A stretch of 64,000 bases of DNA from JBLMXQ01 sp050257855. Its GTDB lineage: Bacteria; Acidobacteriota; Vicinamibacteria; Vicinamibacterales; CAVVIG01. Both the position numbers and the translations under genes were made by a program. The stretch covers positions 1 through 64,000 of the forward strand of contig JBLMXQ010000008.1 of assembly GCA_050257855.1 (NCBI GenBank), read 5' to 3'. Shown one piece after another: positions 54,942-63,285 of the stretch (position 1 is its first letter; every line of letters begins with the position of its first letter). The notes beneath the pieces were generated by a model that saw only the letters and a list, made by a program, of their open reading frames with translations, ran no database searches and was not told the origin of the DNA.

Positions 54942-56399
54942 ATGCAGTACACGCATTTCGTCGATGGCCAGTTCGTCGATTCGTCCTCGAGCGCGCGGAT
55001 CGACGTCGTCAATCCCGCGACCGAGGATGTGATCGCGCGGGTGCCCGACGCCGATGCCTCCGATGTCGACGCGGCGGTCGGCGCGGCGCGCCGGGCGTTC
55101 GACGAGGGGCCGTGGAAGGAGAGCACCGCCCAGGAGCGCGGGCGCATCCTCCTGCGGCTGGCGGACATCGTGCGCCGCCGGGCGCCGGCGCTTGCCGAGC
55201 TGGAGACGGTGAACAGCGGGAAGCCGATCTCCGAGGCCGAAGGCGACATCGAGGACGTGGCGACCTGCTTCGAGTACTACGGCGGGCTCGCGACGAAAAT
55301 ACAGGGGGACGTGCTGCCGGTGCCGGATCGAGCGATCAGCCTCGCGCTCCGCGAGCCGATCGGCGTCGCCGCGCAGATCATCCCGTGGAACTACCCGCTG
55401 CTGATGGCGGCGTGGAAGCTGGCGCCGGCGGTCTGCGCCGGGTGCACCACGGTCCTCAAGCCGGCGGAGCAGACGCCGCTCACGGTTCTCGAGCTGGCGC
55501 GACACTTCGAGGAGGCCGGTCTGCCGCCCGGCGTCGTGAACATCGTGACCGGCTCGGGGCAGGCGGGCGCCGCGCTCGTGGCGCACCGCGGCGTGGACAA
55601 GATCGCGTTTACCGGGAGCGTCGAAGTCGGCAAGACGATCATGCGGTCGGCGGCCGACACGCTGAAGAAGATCTCGCTCGAGCTCGGCGGGAAGTCGCCG
55701 AACATCATCTTCGCCGACGCCGACTTCGAGGCCAGCGTGGACGGTGCGCTGTTCGGGCTCTTCATCAATCAGGGCGAGGTCTGCTCGGCGGGCAGCCGCA
55801 TCCTGGTGCAGCGATCCGTGTACAGGCGCGTGCTCGACGCGATGGTCGAGAAGACGAGGCGCATCAGGATCGGCCCGCCGCTCGATCCCGGCACGAAGAT
55901 GGGACCGCTCGTCAGCCGCGAGCAGTTCGATCGCGTGCGCGGGTACCAGGAGCTCGGCCGGCGCGAGGCAAAGCTGGCCGCCGGAGGAGGCGACGCGAAG
56001 GCGGCGGGCCAGGGGCGCGGCTACTTCGTGGAGCCGACGATCTTCTACGACGTCGACAACCGCGCGCGCATCGCGCAGGAGGAGATCTTCGGCCCGGTCG
56101 CGTCGGTCATCCCGTTCGACACCGACGCCGACGCGATCCGGATCGCGAACGACACCTACTTCGGCCTCGCCGCCGCCGTGTGGACGCGAGACATCTTCCG
56201 GGCGCTCAACACGGTCAAGGCGCTGCGCGCCGGCATCGTGTGGGTCAATCACATGCAGCCGACCTACGTCGAAGCGCCGTGGGGCGGCTACAAGCAGAGC
56301 GGCTTCGGCCGCGAGCTCGGACGGTGGGGCGTCGAGGAGTACCTGCAGGTCAAGCAGGTGCACATCAATCTCGACGAGACGCCGATTGGATATTACTAG
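54942..56399 (+). CDS. Aldehyde dehydrogenase (betaine-aldehyde dehydrogenase-like)
   Basis: 485 residues, a standard NAD(P)+ ALDH. Catalytic residues are Asn150 (IIPWNYPL), Glu248 (LELGGKSPN) and Cys281 (NQGEVCSAGSRI); FTGSVEVGK is the nucleotide loop and the end SGFGRELG...LQVKQVHINL is typical of BADH/ALDH1-like enzymes. Oxidises an aldehyde to its acid. The ATG at 54942 is favoured over earlier in-frame starts in the repeat. Substrate uncertain. Confidence 0.93.
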   Translation: MQYTHFVDGQFVDSSSSARIDVVNPATEDVIARVPDADASDVDAAVGAARRAFDEGPWKESTAQERGRILLRLADIVRRRAPALAELETVNSGKPISEAEGDIEDVATCFEYYGGLATKIQGDVLPVPDRAISLALREPIGVAAQIIPWNYPLLMAAWKLAPAVCAGCTTVLKPAEQTPLTVLELARHFEEAGLPPGVVNIVTGSGQAGAALVAHRGVDKIAFTGSVEVGKTIMRSAADTLKKISLELGGKSPNIIFADADFEASVDGALFGLFINQGEVCSAGSRILVQRSVYRRVLDAMVEKTRRIRIGPPLDPGTKMGPLVSREQFDRVRGYQELGRREAKLAAGGGDAKAAGQGRGYFVEPTIFYDVDNRARIAQEEIFGPVASVIPFDTDADAIRIANDTYFGLAAAVWTRDIFRALNTVKALRAGIVWVNHMQPTYVEAPWGGYKQSGFGRELGRWGVEEYLQVKQVHINLDETPIGYY

Positions 56400-56434
56400 G
56401 GGCGGGGGCTCGAGCGCTGAACAGGAGTCGCACG

Positions 56435-57304
56435 ATGGTACTCGTGGCTGGCGCGACCGGCTCGCTGGGTCGCAAGGTCGTGAACGGGCTGCTCGAACGC
56501 GGCAAGGTCGTCCGCGCGCTCGCGCGGCCCCGGTCGCAGTACGGGCCGCTCGAACGGGCCGGCGCGAACGTCGTACCCGGAGACCTGAAGGACCGGGCGA
56601 GCCTCGACCGCGCGTGCCAGGGCGTCGCCGCCGTCATCACGACCGCGAGCGTCTCGAAGACCGGCGACGACTCGGTCGAAAACGTCGACCTGCACGGCAA
56701 TCAGAACCTGATCGCCGCGGCGGACGCCGCCGGCGTCCGGCACTTCGTCTTCGTCTCGACGCTGCGCGCCTCCGTGGACAGTCCGGTTCCGTTGTTCCAC
56801 GCGAAAGGCATGGCCGAGACGGCGCTGCGTGAGAGCCGGATGGCCTGGACCATCCTCCAGGCGAACGCCTTCATGGACGTCTGGTTTCCGATGCTGATCG
56901 AGGCGCCGATGCTCGCGGGCCGCGACGTGACGCTCGTGGGCGAATCGCGAGGCCGCCACTCGTTCGTGGCGGAACAGGACGTCGCGGCGTTCGCGATCGC
57001 GGCGCTGCAGACTCCGGCCGCGCGCAGGGCGACGGTTGCCATCGGAGGGCCGGAGGTGCTCACGTTCACCGACGTCGTGCGTGCATACGAGGAGGCTGCA
57101 GGGCGGCATATTCCCGTGCGCCGCGTGGCGCCCGGCGAGCCGATTCCCGGCGTGCCGGAGCCGATCTGGGGAATTGCCGCCGCGCTCGAGGCGTATGACT
57201 CGCCGGTTCCGATGGAGGAAACGAGCCGGCGATACGGCGTCTCGCCGACCAGCGTGCGCGACTTCGCCCGGTCCAGGCTCGCCGCCTCGCCCCGGTCTGG
57301 CTAG
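56435..57304 (+). CDS. NmrA/atypical SDR NAD(P)-binding protein
   Basis: 289 residues; ATG preceded by AGGAG. The Rossmann opening VLVAGATGSLGRKVVNGLL and HFVFVSTLRA, with no YxxxK catalytic pair in the normal place, fit the NmrA-like/atypical SDR group. Could be a quinone or flavin reductase relative or a redox sensor. It follows the aldehyde dehydrogenase by 35 bp. Confidence 0.88.
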   Translation: MVLVAGATGSLGRKVVNGLLERGKVVRALARPRSQYGPLERAGANVVPGDLKDRASLDRACQGVAAVITTASVSKTGDDSVENVDLHGNQNLIAAADAAGVRHFVFVSTLRASVDSPVPLFHAKGMAETALRESRMAWTILQANAFMDVWFPMLIEAPMLAGRDVTLVGESRGRHSFVAEQDVAAFAIAALQTPAARRATVAIGGPEVLTFTDVVRAYEEAAGRHIPVRRVAPGEPIPGVPEPIWGIAAALEAYDSPVPMEETSRRYGVSPTSVRDFARSRLAASPRSG

Positions 57305-57467
57305 GCGTTTCGTATGCGGCAGGCGTCACCGCGCGAGGATCGACGTCGGCCTTACAGTTCTGTCCATCTCCACGTGAAATTGACGGGCGCGCCGGATCGA
57401 TAGCGCGCGGCCGCGGCGGGCAAATCTGGAAGGGCACGTCCGGTACACATCTTGCCGCGGGCCGCGC

Positions 57468-58691
57468 ATGTTTCCGGAAGCGCAGCTCGAGCCGATCCGC
57501 GTGCGCCGCTGGCCGACCGAGGGGCCTCTCCTCATCCTGAACATCCTGGCGTCGGCGGGGGTATGGTTCCTGTTCTTCCGCTCGCTTCAGACCGCGCCAA
57601 TCGCGTTCGCCTGGGCCGTTTTTCTCGGTGTCATGAACCTTGCCTTCATCGCGTCGATCCGCGGAAGCGCCGTCCGCCTCGGTCCCGATCAGTTCCCTGA
57701 GCTCTACGGCCGCGTCGAGGGGATCGCCCGCCGGATGGGGCTTCGGCGTACGCCCGACGTGTACCTGATGCAGCAGGATGGCGCCCTCAACGCGTTCGCG
57801 ACCCGCTTCGTGCGCACGCACATGGTCGTGCTTCTCTCGGATCTGCTCGAGGCCTGCGGCGACAACGCGGCCGCGCGTGACATGATCATTGGACACGAGC
57901 TCGGACACATCCGGGCCGGCCACTTGCGCGGGCGATGGCTGCTGATGCCGGCCTCGTTCGTGCCGTTCCTCGGCTCCGCCCTGTCGCGGGCCCGCGAATA
58001 CACCTGCGACCGGTACGGATGCGCAGCGGCCGGCGATCGCGATGGTGCGTTGCTGGGCCTGACGATCCTTGCAGCAGGCGGACGGTTCGGCCCGCTCGTG
58101 AACCGGGCCGCGCTTGCCCGGCAGCGGCGCGACCTTCGTGGGGCGCTGATGCTCGTCGGCGAATGGCTTGGATCGCATCCGCCGCTGTCGAGACGGATCC
58201 GGGCGCTCGCCCCGGACCTCGAACCCGCGGGCGTCGTCGAGCCGCGGTCGAACCTGCGCGGTCTGCGGGTGGCCGCCGCCGCGGTGCTGGTGCTCGTGGG
58301 AGGAATCGCGGCGGTATCGGCCTACCTGCCGCGCCTGGGCCTCGCGCGTCCCCGCCCGTCGTCAGCACGCTCGAGTCCCGGTCCCGACGCCGAACGCCAG
58401 GTCGAACGTGACCTCAGAGGCCTGAAGGCGTTCGTCGAGGACGAACGCCGGCACGGCCGCAATCTGCCGTGGGACGGCTGGGATCTCTACGCGCGCTGGG
58501 AGAAGGCACACCCGAACGATCCCGATCCGGTCGATCCGTTCAACGAGTACTGGTACGACTATGAGCACCAGGGCGGTGAGTACCGAATCTGGAGCAGCGG
58601 GCCGGACGGTCGCAATCACACGGCAGACGACATCGTTCTTGAATCGGCGGCCGGCGCGTCACCGCATCGACGGTACACGTACCGGCATTGA
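57468..58691 (+). CDS. M48 peptidase fused to a type II secretion G-like C-terminus
   Basis: 407 residues. Two N-terminal membrane spans, then a zinc motif HELGH with downstream Glu in REYTCDRYG (M48/HtpX type), a further span near residue 270-285, and a C-terminal segment WDLYARWEKAHPND...WYDYEHQGGEYRIWSSGPDG that matches the calcium-binding end of GspG-type pseudopilins (GPDG..N..DDI). The fusion is unusual. Membrane protein quality control is the usual M48 role. Confidence 0.88.
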   Translation: MFPEAQLEPIRVRRWPTEGPLLILNILASAGVWFLFFRSLQTAPIAFAWAVFLGVMNLAFIASIRGSAVRLGPDQFPELYGRVEGIARRMGLRRTPDVYLMQQDGALNAFATRFVRTHMVVLLSDLLEACGDNAAARDMIIGHELGHIRAGHLRGRWLLMPASFVPFLGSALSRAREYTCDRYGCAAAGDRDGALLGLTILAAGGRFGPLVNRAALARQRRDLRGALMLVGEWLGSHPPLSRRIRALAPDLEPAGVVEPRSNLRGLRVAAAAVLVLVGGIAAVSAYLPRLGLARPRPSSARSSPGPDAERQVERDLRGLKAFVEDERRHGRNLPWDGWDLYARWEKAHPNDPDPVDPFNEYWYDYEHQGGEYRIWSSGPDGRNHTADDIVLESAAGASPHRRYTYRH

Positions 58692-58706
58692 CGCGCTGCC
58701 CTCTCC

Positions 58707-60416
58707 TCAGAATCCGATCGCGAGCCCGTCCTTCCGCGGGTCGGAGCCGCCCATGAGCACGCCCGTCGCCGGATCGATCATGATGCCCTGGAAGCCGCCC
58801 CAGAGGCCGACGCCGTAGACGAGCCGGTGGCCGCGGCGGTTCAGGCCGAAGACCGTCTCGGCCGGGATGCCGGTCTCGAGCGCGACGCCGGCCGCCAGAT
58901 CGCGCACGCGCGCCGCTTCGCCCGCGCTCTGGATGTCCATGCCGTAGTCGATCAGGTTCATCAGCACCTGCACGTGTCCCTGCGGCTGCATGTCGCCGCC
59001 CATCACGCCGAACGTCAGCCATGGCTTGCCGCCGTGCATGACCATCGCCGGGACCAGGGTGTGCAGCGGCCGCTTGTGGGGCGCGATCCGATCGGGGTGT
59101 CCGGGCTCCAGCGTGAACAGGCTCCCGCGGTTCTGCAGCGTGATGCCGGTGTCGCCGGCGACGATCCCGGACCCGAAGCTGTCGAACAGCGACTGGATGA
59201 GCGAGACCATGTTGCCGTGCCCGTCGGCAGCGGTCAGGTACACGGTGTCGCCGAGGTCGCGGCCCTCGACGGGATCGGGACCGGCCGACGGCGTCCGGCC
59301 GTCGATCGCCGCCGGCAGGTACTTCGCGGCCGCGTGCAGCGGATCGATCTCCTTGCGGCGCGCGGCCGCGTACTCCTTCGAGAGCAGCGTCTTCAGCACG
59401 GAGGGCGGCACCGACTCGGGATCGGCGACGTACGCGTTGCGATCGGCGAACGCGATCCGCTTCGCCTCGACGAGCAGGTGCAGCGACTCGGCCGTGTTGT
59501 GGCCGAGCGCTTTCATGTCGTAGCCCTCGAGGATGTTCAGCATCTCGAGCGCCGTGATCCCCTGCGTGTTCGGTGGCAGCTCGTAGACGTCGTAGCCGCG
59601 GTACGAGGTCGTGATCGGATCGACCCAGTCGGCGTGGTAGTCGGCGAAGTCGCGCGCGGCCAGCAAGCCATCCCGCTTCCGGATGTCGGCGACGATCCGA
59701 CCCGCGAGCGCGCCCGTGTAGAACGCGTCGCGCCCCTCCTTCGCAATCTCCTCGAGAGAGTCCGCGAGGTGCGGGTTGGAGAAGATCTCGCCCGGCTTCG
59801 GGGCGCGGCCGTTCGGCAGGAACGTGGCCGCCGCCGCCGGGTCGCGCGCGAGCTTGCGCGCGGCCACCGCCCAGTCGGTCGCGATGATCTCCGAGACCGG
59901 ATATCCCTCCCGCGCGTACTGGATGGCCGGCGCCAGCGCGCGGGCGAGGGAGATGGTGCCGTACTTCTGCAGCAGCTGCGACCATCCCTCGACGACGCCC
60001 GGCACGGTCACCGAGAGCACGCCGGCGCCCGGAACCTTCGTCAGGCCGCGCGCGGCAAATGCCGCCGGCGTTGCGGCGTAGCCCGAGCGTCCGCTCGAAT
60101 TGAGGCCGTGCAGCGTGTTCGTCCGGCCGTCGTGCACGATCGCGAACAGATCGCCGCCGATGCCGTTCATGTTCGGCTCGACGACGGCGAGGACCGCTGC
60201 GGCGGTGACCGCGGCGTCGATCGCGTTGCCGCCCTCCTCGAGGACGCGCAGTCCGGCCGCCGACGCGAGCGGCTGGCTGCTCGCCACCATGCCGTGGCGC
60301 GCCATCACGACCGAGCGCGTGCCGCGCGGATGCGAAGCGGGACGATCACCGGGTGCCTGGGCCATGGCAGTCACCAGCGCGAAGGCGGCAATCAGAAAGG
60401 GCAGGAGGATCTTCAT
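58707..60416 (-). CDS. ggt: Gamma-glutamyltransferase
   Basis: 569 residues with a signal peptide (LLPFLIAAFALVTAMAQA). Large and small subunit regions are continuous; the autocleavage nucleophile is Thr391 in DLGDTVYLT. Other landmarks: EEGGNAIDAAVTAA, PNMNGIGGDLF, and GGSDPRKDGLAIGF at the end. It hydrolyses or transfers the gamma-glutamyl group of glutathione in the periplasm. The start ATG 60416 has AGGAGG upstream. Confidence 0.94.
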   Translation of the reverse strand: MKILLPFLIAAFALVTAMAQAPGDRPASHPRGTRSVVMARHGMVASSQPLASAAGLRVLEEGGNAIDAAVTAAAVLAVVEPNMNGIGGDLFAIVHDGRTNTLHGLNSSGRSGYAATPAAFAARGLTKVPGAGVLSVTVPGVVEGWSQLLQKYGTISLARALAPAIQYAREGYPVSEIIATDWAVAARKLARDPAAAATFLPNGRAPKPGEIFSNPHLADSLEEIAKEGRDAFYTGALAGRIVADIRKRDGLLAARDFADYHADWVDPITTSYRGYDVYELPPNTQGITALEMLNILEGYDMKALGHNTAESLHLLVEAKRIAFADRNAYVADPESVPPSVLKTLLSKEYAAARRKEIDPLHAAAKYLPAAIDGRTPSAGPDPVEGRDLGDTVYLTAADGHGNMVSLIQSLFDSFGSGIVAGDTGITLQNRGSLFTLEPGHPDRIAPHKRPLHTLVPAMVMHGGKPWLTFGVMGGDMQPQGHVQVLMNLIDYGMDIQSAGEAARVRDLAAGVALETGIPAETVFGLNRRGHRLVYGVGLWGGFQGIMIDPATGVLMGGSDPRKDGLAIGF

Positions 60417-60481
60417 GCGGCAGATTGTAGTGCAGGAGCCTCTGCCCTTCCTGCGGTCCTGTCGTTCTGCAAACCCGCAAT

Positions 60482-60790
60482 TCAGAGCGCGGTCAGCGGC
60501 ACCTCGTAGTGTGAAACGCGGCGCTCCCAGGTTGCGAGCAGCGCCTGCGCCCGCGGCGCGACGACGGCCGCTTCGGCGTCGGGGCCGGCAAACCGGCGGA
60601 TCGCGTCGATGGAATCCCAGAGCGTGATCACGGTGAACTCGATCGTGCCATCCTCGACGCGCTGCAGCACGAGGGCGCCCCGGTTGCCGTCGATGGCTCC
60701 GATCTCGGGAAAGACCGTGTCGCGCAGGTGTGCCAGATACTCCGGCGCGGCGTCGGCGCGCGCGGTGCCTCTCCAGACGCGGGCGATCAC
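60482..60790 (-). CDS. Antibiotic biosynthesis monooxygenase (ABM)-like protein
   Basis: 102 residues, ferredoxin-like ABM fold: IARVWRGTARADAAPEYLAH, GALVLQRVEDGTIEFTVITLWDS and the C-terminal WERRVSHYEVPL. Possibly a quinol or haem monooxygenase; no haem ligand is obvious. Its ATG overlaps the stop of the MarR gene (ATGA), so it is likely MarR-regulated. Confidence 0.85.
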   Translation of the reverse strand: MIARVWRGTARADAAPEYLAHLRDTVFPEIGAIDGNRGALVLQRVEDGTIEFTVITLWDSIDAIRRFAGPDAEAAVVAPRAQALLATWERRVSHYEVPLTAL

Positions 60791-61266
60791 GACGATCTCC
60801 TTCCCGGCCGCACGGGCGAGGCCGGGTCGCCAAGCAGCCGGCGCACGGCCGTCATCGCCCTCACCAGCCGCCGTCGATCGGCGACCGACAGGTGGGAGAC
60901 GAGACGCTCGACGTCCTCGATGGCCCGCCGGTTGAGGTCGTTGAAGACGCGGCGCCCGCGCTCGGTCACCTCGAGCAGCAGGCGCCGGCGATCCGTCGTC
61001 GACTGGCGGCGGCGGATCAGGCCGCGGCGCTCGAAGCCCTTCAGCGTGCGGCTCAGGTAGCCGGCGTCGAGGCCGAGGTCCGCCGCGATCTGGCGCGCCG
61101 ACGGCGCGTCGCGCTCCGCGATCTCGACGAGCACGCGCGCCTCCGAGAGCGAGAACGGCGAGTCGAGCAGCCCCGGGCGCAGCACGCCGATGCGCCTGGT
61201 GAAGAACCGGTTGAACGCGCGAATCTCGGCGACGACCGACGGATCGACCGGGCGCGAGCTGGGCAC
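60787..61266 (-). CDS. MarR-family transcriptional regulator
   Basis: About 159 residues if started at GTG 61266; a TTG at 61323 would add 19 residues but would place the start inside the operator, so the shorter form is preferred. The winged helix is clear: SEARVLVEIAERDAPSARQIAADLGLDAGYLSRTLKGFERRGLI then RRQSTTDRRRLLLEVTERGR. It probably represses itself, the ABM gene and the divergent YciI gene through the palindromes at 61297-61323. Confidence 0.88.
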   Translation of the reverse strand: MPSSRPVDPSVVAEIRAFNRFFTRRIGVLRPGLLDSPFSLSEARVLVEIAERDAPSARQIAADLGLDAGYLSRTLKGFERRGLIRRRQSTTDRRRLLLEVTERGRRVFNDLNRRAIEDVERLVSHLSVADRRRLVRAMTAVRRLLGDPASPVRPGRRSS

Positions 61267-61296
61267 GGCGGCAGGTGTACCAGACCGGCCGGGCGA

Positions 61297-61339
61297 AGTC
61301 AACGAAATCGTTGACTGAGTCAATTAAGTCGCGTACGCT
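61297..61339. promoter_or_regulatory. Divergent MarR-type operator and promoter
   Basis: AGTCAACG-AAAT-CGTTGACT (61297-61316) and TTGACTGAGTCAA (61311-61323) are overlapping palindromes. The second overlaps a -35 box TTGACT (61311-61316) with -10 TACGCT (61334-61339), 17-bp spacing, driving the YciI gene. Confidence 0.6.
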
Positions 61340-61356
61340 CGGTCCCGGGGGGACTC

Positions 61357-61641
61357 ATGTACTACGCGCTCTTCTACGAGACCGCCGCCGACTACCTCGA
61401 GCGCCGGCCGATGTTCCGCGACCGGCACCTCGCGCTGGCGAGGCGCGAGCACGAGGCCGGGCGCCTCGTCCTTGCCGGCGCGCTCAAGCCGTCCGGCGCG
61501 CTGCTCGTCTTCGACGTGCCCTCGGCCGCGGACGTGGAGGCCTTTGCGAAGGCCGACCCCTACGTGCTCAACGGTCTCGTCACGGCGTGGCGCGTCAAGG
61601 AGTGGACGGTCGTGATCGGCGGCCGCCCGGCAGAAGCCTGA
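61357..61641 (+). CDS. YciI-family protein
   Basis: 94 residues: YALFYETAADYLERRPMFRDRHLALA (conserved His), then LVLAGALKPSGALLVFDVPS and FAKADPYVLNGLVTAWRVKEWTVVIG, the dimeric alpha-beta YCII fold with His/Asp pair. Substrate unknown; often near oxidoreductases. Start with GGGGGGA ribosome site, promoter shared with the MarR operator. Confidence 0.93.
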   Translation: MYYALFYETAADYLERRPMFRDRHLALARREHEAGRLVLAGALKPSGALLVFDVPSAADVEAFAKADPYVLNGLVTAWRVKEWTVVIGGRPAEA

Positions 61642-61764
61642 ACCCGTGTCTGGTGGAAGTTGGCCGCGAAACGGCAGCCACATGGTTACTGACTGCTCAA
61701 CGGTGGATTCCTTAGCCGACCGGCGGTCATACTGGATCGCCAGCGCGCGGACCTGGTTACGGCT

Positions 61765-63285
61765 GTGCGAATTGCATCCACTCGTTTCCGCGGATCGCTC
61801 GCCTGGGCGGCCGCGGGCCTCGTGCTCCTGACGGTCCTCACCCGCCTGCCGGCGCTCGTCTACCCGCACCCGATCGACGACGAGGCCATCTACTCGGTCG
61901 TGGCCACCGAAATCGTGCACGGCGGCCGTCCCTACGTGAACGCGGTCGAGCGCAAGCCGCCGCTGCTGTTCTGGACGTACGCCGCGCTCTTCGACCTCGC
62001 CGGCCCGTACGACTGGCGCGCCCTGCACGTGCTCGCGGTGCTCTGGGTCCTCGCAACCATGGCCGGGCTGTTCGTCGCCGGCCGGGAGATCGCGGGCCCG
62101 GAGGCCGGGCTCGCCGCCGCTTTGCTCTACAGCATCTTCCAGCCGTGGATGACGTGGAAGAACCTCGCGCTCAACGGCGAGCTGCTCATGAACCTGCCGC
62201 TCGCGTGGGCGCTCGCGATCCTGTTCGCGCGGGAACGCCCGCGGAGCAGACCCGGCCTGCTCGCCGCCGGCGCGCTCATCGCCGTCGCCTGCCTGCTCAA
62301 GCAGCCGGCCGGCATCGCGATCCTGCCGGCAGTCGTGTACATGCTGACGCGCGCGTACCGCGGGAGCCGGGGGCTCGGCGTCAGTGACGCCCGCCGTCAC
62401 GCGGCGCTCGTCTGCGTCGGCTTCGCCGCGGCGCTCGTCACGGTCGGCCTCGTGCTTCGCGCGCAGGGCATTCTCGGCGACGCGTGGTACTGGAGCGTCG
62501 GCGATCACGACATGCCGCACGTCTTCTGGCTGAGGGCGGTCGAGCATTCGACCGGCTTCCTGCTGGCGTGTCTGCCGCTCGTCGGCGGCGCGATCGTCTC
62601 GCTGCGGAACGGCGACCTCTGGCGCGGACGGGCCGCGGAACGGGACAGCCTGATCGTCTGGATCGCGGCGTCGTGCATCGGGGTGTCGGCGAGCGCCCGC
62701 TTCTATCCTCACTACTACATCCAGCTCGTGCTGCCGCTGGCGGTGGCGGCCGCGCCCGCGTACGCGCGCCTGTGGCAGCAGGCAGCTCCACGCTGGTCGC
62801 TCGCGGGAACCGCCACGGCGGCATGGCTCATCGCGACGATGCTGGTGTTCGCCGTGTCGCAGTCCGTGGGACTGCGTGCGCAGCGCACGCCGCCGGCCGG
62901 GCTGTACCTGCGGCAGCATTCCTCGTCCGCCGACCGCGTGTTCGTGTGGGGCCAGTCGCCGCGGATCTACGACGACGCGGAGCGACGGCCGGCATGCCGC
63001 TACGTGGCGACATTCCCGCTGACGGGGTACGTCTTCGGCAGTACCGTACCGGGCCTCGATCTCCGGAGCCGCATCCTTCCGGGCGCGTGGTCGACGCTGC
63101 AGCAGGATTTCGCCCGTCACCGCCCCGCATTCATCGTCGACACGGAAGCGGGCCCCGGGGCGCTGACGCCCATCGCGCAGTTTCCGGTCCTGCAGCAGTT
63201 CATCGCCAGGGACTATCAACCGGTGTGGCGATCTGCGTCTGCCGTCGTGTACCGGCGACGGGCGCTCTCGGGGGCCGGGGGTTAG
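61765..63285 (+). CDS. GT39-family (ArnT-like) membrane glycosyltransferase
   Basis: 506 residues; GTG start at 61765 without a clear ribosome site. Multi-spanning N-terminal half with the first-loop acidic motif HPIDDEAIYS and the RKPPLLFW segment, characteristic of PMT/ArnT-type enzymes that use polyprenyl-phosphate sugars. About ten membrane helices, then a soluble C-terminal domain. The 3' end overlaps the convergent gene by 4 bp. Acceptor unknown. Confidence 0.88.
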   Translation: MRIASTRFRGSLAWAAAGLVLLTVLTRLPALVYPHPIDDEAIYSVVATEIVHGGRPYVNAVERKPPLLFWTYAALFDLAGPYDWRALHVLAVLWVLATMAGLFVAGREIAGPEAGLAAALLYSIFQPWMTWKNLALNGELLMNLPLAWALAILFARERPRSRPGLLAAGALIAVACLLKQPAGIAILPAVVYMLTRAYRGSRGLGVSDARRHAALVCVGFAAALVTVGLVLRAQGILGDAWYWSVGDHDMPHVFWLRAVEHSTGFLLACLPLVGGAIVSLRNGDLWRGRAAERDSLIVWIAASCIGVSASARFYPHYYIQLVLPLAVAAAPAYARLWQQAAPRWSLAGTATAAWLIATMLVFAVSQSVGLRAQRTPPAGLYLRQHSSSADRVFVWGQSPRIYDDAERRPACRYVATFPLTGYVFGSTVPGLDLRSRILPGAWSTLQQDFARHRPAFIVDTEAGPGALTPIAQFPVLQQFIARDYQPVWRSASAVVYRRRALSGAGG

